Shown piece by piece: positions 8,139 to 18,947 of a DNA stretch of 64,000 nucleotides; the stretch's first letter is position 1; every line of letters begins with the position of its first letter. The notes beneath the pieces are model-generated. The model made no database searches. It worked only from the letters and a program-made list of their open reading frames with translations, and was not told the origin of the DNA. The position numbers and the translations under genes are program-made. This DNA comes from Halomonas denitrificans (GTDB lineage Bacteria; Pseudomonadota; Gammaproteobacteria; Xanthomonadales; Wenzhouxiangellaceae), in NCBI GenBank assembly GCA_019800895.1, contig JAHVKF010000001.1:124001-188000 (forward strand), written 5' to 3'.

Positions 8139-11100
8139 CTACGGGGTCTCGAAGCCGTCGATGAAGATTTCCTCGGTCACGACCTCGCAGGCCTCCACGC
8201 GAAGATCATCGATGGTCCAGCCGGCACGACCGCCGACGGTGCCGTCGGTTCCGACCCGGAAACGAAGCTGGATCGTCTCGTCGGCGTAGGCCGACAGGTC
8301 GATCACGTAATCGTCCCAGGCGCGCGGATCCCCGCACCAGGCGTCCATGCCGGCCAGCGGATTGGGTCCGCCGGAGAAGTCGTTGACCGTTCCGTCGTGC
8401 GCGCGGTGCAGGATCGCCGAGCCGTTCAGGTCCGTCCAGCTCGCGCCGCCGTCGGTCGAGATCTCGAGAACCGCCGCATCCCAGCAGGCGCCGCTCGCGT
8501 CCTCGAGCTCCTGGTGGTTCCAGAAGCGCAGCGTGAGCGGCAAGCGATCGGAGCCGGGCAGCGCGATCGGCGGCGAGACCAGACGCTGGTCGCTGATCGT
8601 GGCCAGGTTCTCGGCGTTCCAGGCGAAGGCACCGCCGTGAACGTTCGCGCCCGACTGCTGCCAGGTGTTCTGGATCGACCCCGACCCCATCGTCCAGCCG
8701 TTGGCGCCCGACTCCATGTCGTCGGACCAGACCTCCAGCGTGGCCGAGCCGATCGGGCAGTCACCCGGCTCCGGCTGCGTGTTGAAGCTGTAGGTCGTCG
8801 ACACGGCGCTTCCGCAGGCGTTGTCGACGGTCACTCGCCAGTAATAGAAGGTCGATGAATCCAGCGCCAGTTCGACCGAAGTGTCGCGCGTGGTCACGTC
8901 GTGGACCACGTTCGAGAAGCCGGGATCGGTTGCCACCTCCAGTCGGTAGTCGAGCCCCTGCGCGACCGCCGTCCATTCGAAGGTCTGGACCGGAAGCGTG
9001 TTCACCGCGCCATCGCCGGGCGAGACGAGGCCCGGTGCTGCCGGCACCGCATCGAAGGTGTTGAGCACGAGCGGCAGCGACTTGGTCCCGGTCGTCGACG
9101 TCCCTTCGACGGCAGCGGTCGTGGTGCCGGGGGCGGAGCCCCCACCGAAGGCGACCGTCAGTGTCGAAACACCGGACGGAACCACCGGATTGGTATCGAA
9201 ACTTCCGGTCACGCCGCCGGGCAGACCGCTTGTATTCAAGGTCACCGGATCGTCGAAGCCCAGCAGGCCGTCGATGGTCACGACCACGTCCTGGCTGTCC
9301 GGCACGCAGGCGGTGAGTTCCGCGGGATCCAGCGCCATGGTGAAGTCCGGCTGCTCGAGACAGTTCTGGCAGACCAGCGCGAAGTGCTGTGCGGTGGTCA
9401 CGCCGGGCTGATCGAGAAGCACGCTGCCGGCGATATTGAATGCATCCACCGTGATCGTTGCCGAGCCGCCCGGCGCGGCCAACGTGACCTGCTCGATGTT
9501 GTTGAGCCGATCGGCCGAGCCGCCGGGCTGGGAGAAGCCGCCCGAGAAATTGTTGCCGAGGTAGGTCTGACCGCCGCTGACCACGGTCAGGTCGAGGTCG
9601 TTGACCATCGCCGGATTGGCCCCGACCGCGCCCGGCGCATCGGACCAGACCAGCGTGATCTTCACCGGTCGGCCCGGATCGACCACGCCCACGGTCCGGA
9701 CGAACGACTCACCCGAGGCGGAGAACACCTGGGTCTGGTCCCAGAACTCGAAGCTCAGGCCGTCATCGACCAGCGTCGACAGGTCGATACGACCCCAGCC
9801 GGAGTCGTTGTTCGGCGGCGGCGTCGGTCCGACCGGCACCGCGGAATTGATCAGCAGCGCCTTGCCCATGGCCGGACTCGGGTCCACGGCGAACTGGTTG
9901 CGCCACCACTCGGTCAGCAGCACGAGGGCGCCGGAGGCGTGCGGGGCTGCCATCGACGTTCCGGTGCAGAAGGAGTACTCACCATTGGTGTTGGCGATCG
10001 CCGTGGCGCACTGGGAAGCATTGGCCCGGCGCGTCGAACTCACCGACTGGCCCGGCGCCGCGATCGTCGGCAGCCAGCGATTGTCGACGGCCGGCCCCCG
10101 GCTCGAGGAGCCGTAGATGGCGTCCACGTCGCCGGACACGCGGAAGGTCTGGGTGCCCCCGGTCACCACCACGTTCTTGGCTTCCTTCGGCGCGGTGACG
10201 CCGGAGCCGCCGGAGTTGCCGGCCGAGAACACCACCATGAACGGTTCCAGCACCGAGGGCGTGTCGAAGTTGCCGTCCAGCACCATCAGGTCATAGGTGC
10301 GCTCGGTCGCCTGGTAGCCGTGCTGGGTGCCCTCGCCGGAGGTCCAGGAATTGTTCGAACCGACCGCGCCACCGAGCAGCGCATCACGGCTCATGACCTG
10401 CCAACCGCCGGCCGGCGGCCAGCTGTTCTGCGAACCGCAGATCGGGTTCTGGGCGAAGATGCTCGCGCCCGGCGCCATGCCGTGGCCATACAGGAATCCG
10501 TCGCCGTCGACGAAGCCCGCCGTGCCGTCACCCGCCCAGATGCCGGTCACGTGCGTGCCGTGGCCGCCCGAAGTCGGGTCGTCGCCCGGATTGGCCTCGC
10601 TGCAGCCCGGGTAGTTGATGCCGCCGACGATTCGGCTGTTGTAGTCGCCGTGGGCGTACCAGACCCCCGTATCGGTGGTCGCCCAGGTCACGCCGCTGCC
10701 GTCGAGGCCGACCGACCCGAGCCAGGCCGGGTAGCCGGGAAACGGGATGTTGCTGGCATCGAGGTTGTCGGCGAGCACCTGGGCCGCGCTCTCGTCTTCG
10801 AGCTCGGGCTCGGGGCTCAGGTAGCTCAGGGCGACGACCTCGGGGATGGCGGCCAGGGCCGCGAGGGTGGCGGCGGGCGCTTCGATCACGGCGTTGTAGA
10901 GCCGTCGATCCGGCTGCGCCGGCCACGCGTCGAGCACGCGCACCCCGGCCTGCCGGCCGAGTTCGTCGAGCACACGCGAAATCGCGCCGGAATTGTAGAA
11001 ATGCACATTGACGTTGCGGACCCATTCTCCGCGCGCTTTCAGCGAAGGCTGGGTCTTCAGCGTGGTCGGCAGGTCGACCGCCGCACGCACGAACGGCAGC

Positions 11101-11594
11101 TGGTCGGCAGCCTGGCGGCCGGCCGGCGTTGCCCAGGCGAGATAGGCCAGGCCCGGTAGCGGCTGGAAGATGTCCAGGCCTGCACGATCGAGTTCCTCGA
11201 GATCCGAAGGCAGCGCCGGACCCCGCAGCTGCACGATCGTCAGCCCCTGCCCGGCCGCCGTTCTCGACCCGGAACCCGGAGCGAGGTCGGTGGGGTCGAA
11301 GCGCGCCCCGTGCAGTCCGACGCGGTACGGCGAATCGACGCGTTCGCCGTTCACGTCGTCCGGCAAACGACCGGTTTCGTTGTCGAACACCAGCCAGCGA
11401 TAGGCACCGTAGTCGCGCGTCCAGGTGGCCTGCTCCAGGGCCGACCGGGACACGGTCTGCTCCGCATCGATGCGCCAGGCGGTTTCGGCCGCCGACAGCG
11501 GACCGGTCACGGCCGCGGCGAGCAGGAGAATCGACAGTGCGATGGACGGGGGGATGGAAAGACGCGGCGACCGCGCCGGACGGCTTGAACTCAT
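8139..11594 (-). CDS. Large secreted S8 (subtilisin-like) serine peptidase
   Basis: This 1151-residue subtilase begins MSSSRPARSP with a signal peptide ending near LSAAET. The upstream in-frame extension lacks secretion features, so an ATG at 11594 is chosen. The catalytic Asp lies in ATTDTGVW (near residue 308), the His in GHGTHVTGIW (near 345), the oxyanion Asn in SAGNSG (near 460) and the Ser in GTSMAAPHASG (near 547). The region after the catalytic domain holds beta-sandwich modules: an Ig-like segment around a CVPDSQDV stretch, an Fn3-like segment, and a domain starting DDMESGANGW that resembles choice-of-anchor or MAM-like modules. The protein ends EEIFIDGFETP, a short tail of a kind I associate with secreted proteins of related bacteria. 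It is probably an extracellular protease. Confidence 0.92.
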   Translation of the reverse strand: MSSSRPARSPRLSIPPSIALSILLLAAAVTGPLSAAETAWRIDAEQTVSRSALEQATWTRDYGAYRWLVFDNETGRLPDDVNGERVDSPYRVGLHGARFDPTDLAPGSGSRTAAGQGLTIVQLRGPALPSDLEELDRAGLDIFQPLPGLAYLAWATPAGRQAADQLPFVRAAVDLPTTLKTQPSLKARGEWVRNVNVHFYNSGAISRVLDELGRQAGVRVLDAWPAQPDRRLYNAVIEAPAATLAALAAIPEVVALSYLSPEPELEDESAAQVLADNLDASNIPFPGYPAWLGSVGLDGSGVTWATTDTGVWYAHGDYNSRIVGGINYPGCSEANPGDDPTSGGHGTHVTGIWAGDGTAGFVDGDGFLYGHGMAPGASIFAQNPICGSQNSWPPAGGWQVMSRDALLGGAVGSNNSWTSGEGTQHGYQATERTYDLMVLDGNFDTPSVLEPFMVVFSAGNSGGSGVTAPKEAKNVVVTGGTQTFRVSGDVDAIYGSSSRGPAVDNRWLPTIAAPGQSVSSTRRANASQCATAIANTNGEYSFCTGTSMAAPHASGALVLLTEWWRNQFAVDPSPAMGKALLINSAVPVGPTPPPNNDSGWGRIDLSTLVDDGLSFEFWDQTQVFSASGESFVRTVGVVDPGRPVKITLVWSDAPGAVGANPAMVNDLDLTVVSGGQTYLGNNFSGGFSQPGGSADRLNNIEQVTLAAPGGSATITVDAFNIAGSVLLDQPGVTTAQHFALVCQNCLEQPDFTMALDPAELTACVPDSQDVVVTIDGLLGFDDPVTLNTSGLPGGVTGSFDTNPVVPSGVSTLTVAFGGGSAPGTTTAAVEGTSTTGTKSLPLVLNTFDAVPAAPGLVSPGDGAVNTLPVQTFEWTAVAQGLDYRLEVATDPGFSNVVHDVTTRDTSVELALDSSTFYYWRVTVDNACGSAVSTTYSFNTQPEPGDCPIGSATLEVWSDDMESGANGWTMGSGSIQNTWQQSGANVHGGAFAWNAENLATISDQRLVSPPIALPGSDRLPLTLRFWNHQELEDASGACWDAAVLEISTDGGASWTDLNGSAILHRAHDGTVNDFSGGPNPLAGMDAWCGDPRAWDDYVIDLSAYADETIQLRFRVGTDGTVGGRAGWTIDDLRVEACEVVTEEIFIDGFETP

Positions 11595-11616
11595 CGGGGA
11601 ACTCCCAGTACGAAAT

Positions 11617-11637
11617 CGGGCCGCGCTACGCGGCCCG
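11617..11637 (-). terminator. Hairpin after gyrA, overlapping the subtilase transcription start
   Basis: CGGGCCGCG and CGCGGCCCG form a perfect 9-bp stem with a 3-base loop. On the minus strand it is followed by ATTTCGT. It lies 53 bases past the gyrA stop and could end gyrA transcription. Confidence 0.55.
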
Positions 11638-11640
11638 TTG

Positions 11641-11669
11641 AAAGTACCCGAAGGCCCGCCGAACGGCAA
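11641..11669 (-). promoter_or_regulatory. Predicted sigma-70 promoter of the large subtilase
   Basis: On the minus strand TTGCCG, a 17-base spacer and TACTTT form a good -35/-10 pair. The expected start is near 11634, inside the gyrA terminator hairpin, leaving a leader of about 40 bases before the ATG at 11594. Confidence 0.55.
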
Positions 11670-11689
11670 GCGCTCGGAGGCGGTATGGC

Positions 11690-14326
<2,637 letters not shown>

Positions 14327-14456
14327 GCGATCGCAATCTGGAATGGGCCGGAGAAACTGCGTTCAATTCGTTGTTCTTGTTCGTTTTTATCAGGTCAAAC
14401 CAGCATGCCTCCCGAGCCGGGAACCGGCCAGGAATCCGACCTGCAACAACCCTTGA

Positions 14457-14462
14457 ATTCTA
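14457..14462 (-). promoter_or_regulatory. Possible -10 element of gyrA
   Basis: TAGAAT on the minus strand lies about 130 bases before the gyrA ATG in the mtnA-gyrA gap. No convincing -35 is seen at the right distance, so this is a weak call. Confidence 0.3.
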
Positions 14463-14491
14463 CCACGCCGAGGGGTCCCGACGCACCCTGC

Positions 14492-15517
14492 TCATGCGCC
14501 GTCGAACAGCCCCCGGATCCGGCCGTCGAAGGGTGGCTCGATCACCCCCTTTTCGGTCACGATGCAATCGATCAGTTCGGCCGGCGTCACGTCGAAGACC
14601 GGGTTCCAGGCGTCGACTCCCGGCGGCGGCGCCTCGACCCCCGCCGCACGCCAGATCTCGCTCGCCTCGCGCTGCTCGATCTCGATCCCGGCGCCGTCCG
14701 GCGTCTGCGGATCCAGCGTCGACAGCGGTGCCACGACCATCATCCGCGCACCGAACCGCCTTGCCAGCACCGCCAGCATCAGCGTGCCGACCTTGTTGGC
14801 GACATCGCCGTTGGCGGTGATCCGGTCCGCGCCGGTGATCACCCAGTCGACACGCTCGCGCTGCATCAGGCCGGCGGCGGCGCCTTCGACGAGGACTTCG
14901 GCGGGAACGCCTTCGCGTGCCAGCTCCCAGGCCGTCAGCCGCAGGCCCTGCAACCAGGGCCGGGTCTCGCAGGCCAGCACGCGCTTCAGCCGCTGTTCGC
15001 GCCAGGCGCGCACGATCACGCCCAGCGCCGTGCCGGTTCCGCCCGTGGCCAGCGAACCGGTGTTGCAGTGGGTCAGTACCGTCGACCCCGCTTCGATCCG
15101 CCCTGCACCGTGCTGCGCCATCGCTTCGTTGGCCGATCGGTCCTCCCGGTGCAGTCGGCGCGCCTCCGCGCGAAGCGCTTCCAGCGCGGCACCGGGCGAG
15201 CCTTCGACCGCGCGACGCATCCGTTCGACCGCCCAGCGAAGGTTCACCGCGGTCGGACGTGCAGCGACCAGCGCATCGAGGTCCGCATCCCACGCCGCTC
15301 GGTCGTCGCCCCGGTGCCGGGCCGCCAGGACGCAGGCATAGGCGGCGGTGATGCCGATCGCCGGTGCCCCCCGTACCACCAGGTCGCGGATGGCCGCGGT
15401 CGCGTCGGCCGCCGACTCGATCGGCAGCCACCGCTCTTCCGCGGGCAGGCGTCTCTGGTCCAGCAGGTCGAGACGGTCGTCGGCGAAGCGAATGGATTCG
15501 ACGCGTGCAGCACTCAT
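14492..15517 (-). CDS. mtnA: S-methyl-5-thioribose-1-phosphate isomerase
   Basis: The 341-residue enzyme converts methylthioribose-1-phosphate to methylthioribulose-1-phosphate in the methionine salvage pathway. It has the family signatures RGAPAIGITAAYA near residue 50, the catalytic cysteine in THCNTGSLATGGTGTALG near 155, and the catalytic aspartate in GADRITANGDVANKVGT near 240. Length and blocks match MtnA rather than the related eIF2B-alpha proteins. No other salvage gene is adjacent. There is no Shine-Dalgarno before the ATG. A TACACT sequence ends only seven bases upstream, so a leaderless transcript is possible. Confidence 0.93.
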   Translation of the reverse strand: MSAARVESIRFADDRLDLLDQRRLPAEERWLPIESAADATAAIRDLVVRGAPAIGITAAYACVLAARHRGDDRAAWDADLDALVAARPTAVNLRWAVERMRRAVEGSPGAALEALRAEARRLHREDRSANEAMAQHGAGRIEAGSTVLTHCNTGSLATGGTGTALGVIVRAWREQRLKRVLACETRPWLQGLRLTAWELAREGVPAEVLVEGAAAGLMQRERVDWVITGADRITANGDVANKVGTLMLAVLARRFGARMMVVAPLSTLDPQTPDGAGIEIEQREASEIWRAAGVEAPPPGVDAWNPVFDVTPAELIDCIVTEKGVIEPPFDGRIRGLFDGA

Positions 15518-15636
15518 GGCGGCAGTGTATCGCCGCGCGCCGGCGCCGGGGGCTCGCCGGGCGGACCGCGCCGGCGGCGAAGGGGTACGGATCGGGTATC
15601 ATTCCGCGGTCGACTTCGATCGAGGACTACCACCGG

Positions 15637-16245
15637 ATGAATGCAATCCAGAAACCCCTTGCCGCCGTCTTTCTTGCCCTTGCCGCCTTTGCTCCGTTCG
15701 TCGCGGCGCAGGACGATGCGTCGGAAAATCCGTTCATGAAACAGCGCCCCACCGTGGTCCTGCACACGTCCATGGGCCCGATCACCATCGAACTCTACGA
15801 AGAGGAGGCGCCGATATCCGTCGAGAACTTCCTCGAGTACGCCAGGTCGGGCCATTACGACGGGACGATCTTTCACCGGGTCATCCGCAATTTCATGATC
15901 CAGGGCGGCGGCTTCGATCCCGAGTTCAATCAGAAGTCCACCCGCGACCCGATCACCAACGAAGCGGACAACGGCCTGACCAACAAGCGGGGCTCGGTCG
16001 CGATGGCGCGCACCGGCATGCCGCACTCGGCCACCGCGCAGTTCTTCATCAACACGGTCGACAACCCCTCCCTGGACCATCGCGGCACCCAGTCGGGGCG
16101 CACCTGGGGCTACGCGGTGTTCGGCCAGGTCACCGACGGCATGGACGTGGTCGACGCCATCCGCGCGGTCGAGACGACCAGCCGTCCGCCCTACTCCGAC
16201 GTGCCGGTCGAGCCCGTGGTCATCGAACGCGTCGAGATCGAGTGA
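15637..16245 (+). CDS. Exported cyclophilin-type peptidyl-prolyl isomerase
   Basis: The 202-residue protein starts with a signal peptide (MNAIQKPLAAVFLALAAFAP, cleavage near AAQ). The rest is one cyclophilin domain: PISVENFLEYARSG, FHRVIRNFMIQGGGF (with the catalytic Arg), AMARTGMPHSATAQFFIN and the late WGYAVFGQV block. It should speed proline cis-trans isomerisation during folding in the periplasm, like PpiA. The gene is divergent from mtnA and is followed after 22 bases by lpxH, so the two probably share a transcript. TATCAT at 15597-15602 may be its -10. Confidence 0.92.
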   Translation: MNAIQKPLAAVFLALAAFAPFVAAQDDASENPFMKQRPTVVLHTSMGPITIELYEEEAPISVENFLEYARSGHYDGTIFHRVIRNFMIQGGGFDPEFNQKSTRDPITNEADNGLTNKRGSVAMARTGMPHSATAQFFINTVDNPSLDHRGTQSGRTWGYAVFGQVTDGMDVVDAIRAVETTSRPPYSDVPVEPVVIERVEIE

Positions 16246-16267
16246 CCGGGAACCGCGGAACGACGCG

Positions 16268-17008
16268 TTGAGCGCCACGTCGCCGCACACCCTGATCATT
16301 TCCGACCTGCACCTGCAGGTCGGTCGACCCGACATCACCGAGCAGTTCCTCGACTTCCTGCGTCGGCGGGCGCGCTTCGCGCAGCGCCTGCTGATCCTCG
16401 GCGACCTGTTCGAGGTCTGGGTGGGCGACGATGCGGCGGGCCCCTTCGAGCAACGGATCGCTTCCGCCCTTGCAGACACCGCAGCCGCCGGCGTGGACAT
16501 CGGCTTCCTGGCCGGAAATCGGGACTTCCTGCTTGGCGACGACTACTGTCGATCGGCGGGCATGGCTCGACTCGTCGAGCCGGTCCGCATCGAACTCGCC
16601 GGGGCGTCCTGCCTGCTCCTCCACGGCGACGTACTGTGTACCGACGACACCGCCTACCAGCGGTTCCGGGCCCGGGTCCGCGATCCGGAATGGCAGCGAA
16701 GACAGCTGGCGCGGCCGGCCTGGCTACGGCGCGGGCTGGCAAGGACTTATCGATGGGTGAGCGGGCTGAAGACCCGGCGCGCGGACCCCGCGATCATGGA
16801 CGTGAACGACCGGGCCGTCATCGACCTGTTCGAACGCTCCGGGGTCGATAGGATCATCCACGGTCACACGCATCGGCCCGGCGTGCACGACGCCCGGATC
16901 GGTGGACGGCACGTCCAGCGAATGGTGCTCGGCGACTGGTTCGACCACGGGAGCGTGATCGAGGTGACGAATGGATCGATCGAACTGGTCGAAATGCCGC
17001 GGCACTGA
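16268..17008 (+). CDS. lpxH: UDP-2,3-diacylglucosamine diphosphatase
   Basis: The 246-residue enzyme hydrolyses UDP-2,3-diacylglucosamine to lipid X and UMP, the fourth step of lipid A synthesis, at the inner face of the inner membrane. All metallophosphoesterase motifs of LpxH are present: ISDLHLQ, GDLFEVWVGDD, GNRDFLL, LLHGD and HGHTHRPGVH. The likely start is TTG at 16268, because homologues begin within a few residues of the first beta strand and no ATG or GTG is better placed. It follows the cyclophilin gene; a hairpin spans its stop codon. Confidence 0.93.
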   Translation: MSATSPHTLIISDLHLQVGRPDITEQFLDFLRRRARFAQRLLILGDLFEVWVGDDAAGPFEQRIASALADTAAAGVDIGFLAGNRDFLLGDDYCRSAGMARLVEPVRIELAGASCLLLHGDVLCTDDTAYQRFRARVRDPEWQRRQLARPAWLRRGLARTYRWVSGLKTRRADPAIMDVNDRAVIDLFERSGVDRIIHGHTHRPGVHDARIGGRHVQRMVLGDWFDHGSVIEVTNGSIELVEMPRH

Positions 17009-17018
17009 CGCCGCGGCA
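16995..17018 (-). terminator. Stem-loop between convergent lpxH and folE2
   Basis: TGCCGCGGC and GCCGCGGCA form a 9-bp stem with a six-base loop across the lpxH stop. On the minus strand it is followed by ATTTCG, so it may act for folE2. The U-tract is poor. Confidence 0.4.
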
Positions 17019-17029
17019 CCGTCATCGCA

Positions 17030-17998
17030 TCAATCCCAGCCTTCGGGGTAACCGTCGATCGGCTTGTAGCCGCCGTCGACGCCCTTGGTGACGATCGCGA
17101 CGGCGTTGTGCGGATGCAGGCTCTCGAAGTGACGGCAACGGGCCCAGAAATCGACGATCCGGTCGTGAGCGTCGAGGGCGCCCTGTACACGACGCCCGGC
17201 GTCTTCGCAGAACATCAGGTTCTGGCCATTCAAGCGGGCGAACTCCTGCTCGTCCTCGCGCTTGACCGCGGTCTGCACCGGCGTCTTCAACGCGTTCTCC
17301 AGCGTGTCGATCAACTCGTCGAACGGGAACGCCTGGAAGCCCGGTGCGAAGCGGACCCGGACATCGGCGATCGAGCGCTGGCTGTGCGGCGTGGCCATGA
17401 TGCCGTTCTCGCTGCCCAGCCATTCCAGCACGTCGGCGCGGTCCAGCGGGCGGTCGGCATCGAAATCCTTCTCGAACTGCTGCTGGATCAGCTGGCGGGC
17501 AAGCGCCGCCGAGCAGGGGCAGGTACTGGAATAGGTCACCTCGAAGGCCACTTCGACATCGAACTGGCGCCCATCCAGCGTCGCGATGATGCTGAACGGG
17601 TACGAACGCCAGCCGGCGTTGTCGCTGGCCAGTGCGGGACGGCGGACCTGGTACTCGAAGTCGATCCGGACCATGGCACGCGTGCTCAAATCCGCATGGG
17701 ATTCGAGAAAGTCCCGCAGGAGATGATGCAGCGACATCGGGGTGACGCTGTGCTCGGCCAGTGTCCGGTCGAGATGCAGGTAGAGGCGCGACATGTGGAT
17801 GCCTCGCACTTCGGGACGGGCCAGGTTCACGAAGGCACTGACCCGGGCCGGACAACGAATGTCGCCTGCGCCCCCGGCCGCCAGACGGATCGGGATCTCG
17901 ATCTCGTTCATCCCGACCCAGTCCAGTGCGCCCGCAGCCTGCGTGTTCGGCTGCGAAGCGATGTCGGGCATCGATACGACCTGTGACTTGCTCTTCAT
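17030..17998 (-). CDS. folE2: GTP cyclohydrolase FolE2 (type IB)
   Basis: The 322-residue protein belongs to the FolE2/COG1469 family, which opens GTP to dihydroneopterin triphosphate for folate synthesis and is not strictly zinc-dependent. It has DWVGMNEIEIPI near residue 30, the family Cys motif STCPCSAALARQ, and TPHSQRS further on. An ATG at 17998 (MKSKSQVVSM) is used because the upstream in-frame stretch overlaps the tRNA-Pro gene and has no similarity to the family. FolE2 is often induced under zinc limitation in bacteria that also have FolE; I cannot see a Zur site here. The tRNA gene lies upstream on the same strand. Confidence 0.92.
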   Translation of the reverse strand: MKSKSQVVSMPDIASQPNTQAAGALDWVGMNEIEIPIRLAAGGAGDIRCPARVSAFVNLARPEVRGIHMSRLYLHLDRTLAEHSVTPMSLHHLLRDFLESHADLSTRAMVRIDFEYQVRRPALASDNAGWRSYPFSIIATLDGRQFDVEVAFEVTYSSTCPCSAALARQLIQQQFEKDFDADRPLDRADVLEWLGSENGIMATPHSQRSIADVRVRFAPGFQAFPFDELIDTLENALKTPVQTAVKREDEQEFARLNGQNLMFCEDAGRRVQGALDAHDRIVDFWARCRHFESLHPHNAVAIVTKGVDGGYKPIDGYPEGWD

Positions 17999-18147
17999 GT
18001 CTGCGATCCTGGGTGATCCAAGGGCACGGCCGGTCGCCGTTGAGCTGCGAGTATGGCGACGCCCGATCAACGTCAGGTGAGCCTTCGGACAGGGAATTTC
18101 AACCCGTCCCGGCGCGCGGCCCGGGGGCGGCCGGCGCGAGTGAAAAG

Positions 18148-18224
18148 TGGTCGGAGCGGCGAGATTCGAACTCGCGACCCCCACAACCCCATTGTGGTGC
18201 GCTACCAGGCTGCGCTACGCTCCG
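18148..18224 (-). tRNA. tRNA-Pro (anticodon GGG)
   Basis: The minus strand folds as a full cloverleaf of 77 bases with CCA encoded. The acceptor stem is CGGAGCG with CGCTCCG. The D-arm is GCGCAGCCTGGTAGCGC, the anticodon arm CCACA-ATGGGGT-TGTGG gives anticodon GGG, and the T-arm is GCGAG-TTCGAAT-CTCGC. It resembles E. coli tRNA-Pro(GGG) closely. It reads codons CCC and CCU. Confidence 0.96.
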
Positions 18225-18251
18225 ACCGGAAACTGCGGGGTCGAACTTCTG

Positions 18252-18269
18252 CGACGATCCGTATCGTCG
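18252..18269 (-). other. Hairpin in the leader of tRNA-Pro
   Basis: CGACGAT and ATCGTCG pair around a four-base loop, 28 bases before the mature tRNA 5' end and six bases after the predicted transcription start. It is probably removed with the 5' leader by RNase P. Confidence 0.45.
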
Positions 18270-18281
18270 TACCGGGCGTGG

Positions 18282-18311
18282 ATTATACCGGCTGGACAGG
18301 CACCGCGTCAG
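18282..18311 (-). promoter_or_regulatory. Promoter of tRNA-Pro
   Basis: On the minus strand CTGACG, an 18-base spacer and a perfect TATAAT lie about 58 bases before the tRNA. The -35 overlaps the merR stop codon. The expected start is near 18275. Confidence 0.7.
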
Positions 18312-18664
18312 CGGCGAAGCACCTGGAGAATGTCTTCCAGTTCGCTTCGAACCTGCCGCACCAGCTGCTGGCTGCGCGAGACGTCGGACTGGGCCGCCTC
18401 GCCTTCCAGGCGCTGGCGCGCGCCGAGAATGGTGAACCCCTGCTCGTGGAGCAGGCTGCGGATCTGGCGGATCATGATCACGTCATGACGCTGGTAGTAG
18501 CGACGGTTTCCACGCCGCTTGACCGGCTTGAGCTGCGGAAACTCCTGCTCCCAGTAACGCAGAACGTGCGGCTTGACCGCGCAGAGCTCGCTGACCTCGC
18601 CGATGGTGAAGTACCGCTTCGCCGGAATCGGCGGCAGTTCCTGATTACTCCCCGGATCCAGCAT
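18308..18664 (-). CDS. MerR family transcriptional regulator next to ihfA
   Basis: The 118-residue protein has the MerR winged-helix DNA-binding part: [29 protein letters not shown], then [20 protein letters not shown] coiled-coil dimer helix follows. There is no effector-binding domain and no metal-binding cysteine loop. This short MerR-like protein is the usual gene after ihfA in many gammaproteobacteria; its targets are not established. It starts with ATG inside the last codons of ihfA (20-base overlap), with GGAGG just upstream, so it is translationally coupled. Confidence 0.9.
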   Translation of the reverse strand: MLDPGSNQELPPIPAKRYFTIGEVSELCAVKPHVLRYWEQEFPQLKPVKRRGNRRYYQRHDVIMIRQIRSLLHEQGFTILGARQRLEGEAAQSDVSRSQQLVRQVRSELEDILQVLRR

Positions 18665-18944
18665 AGGCCTCCACCCTTCCGCGCAGTTTCTGTCCCGGCT
18701 TGAACGTCACGACGCGTCGTGCGGAGATCGGAATCTCCTCGCCGGTCTTCGGATTTCGCCCGGGTCGCTGGCGCTTGTCGCGCAACTGGAAATTGCCGAA
18801 GCCCGACAACTTGACGTTGTCGCCGGCCTCGAGTGCGTCACGGATGGCTTCGAACCAGGCATCGACGAACTCCTTTGCCTCGCGCTTGTTCAGCCCCACT
18901 TCCTCGAACAGACTGTTGGCCAGGTCGGCCTTGGTCAATGCCAT
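18645..18944 (-). CDS. ihfA: Integration host factor subunit alpha
   Basis: The 99-residue protein is a typical IHF alpha chain: [20 protein letters not shown] at the start, [30 protein letters not shown] for the beta arms that bend DNA, and [10 protein letters not shown] at the end. With IHF beta it makes sequence-specific sharp bends used in recombination, replication and sigma-54 promoter activation. It begins three bases after the pheT stop, the classic pheS-pheT-ihfA arrangement, and overlaps merR. Confidence 0.97.
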   Translation of the reverse strand: MALTKADLANSLFEEVGLNKREAKEFVDAWFEAIRDALEAGDNVKLSGFGNFQLRDKRQRPGRNPKTGEEIPISARRVVTFKPGQKLRGRVEAYAGSGE

Positions 18945-18947
18945 TGC

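Noticed and set aside
17999-18184. Longer N-terminus for folE2
   Set aside because: The in-frame extension overlaps the tRNA-Pro gene and has no similarity to the FolE2 family.
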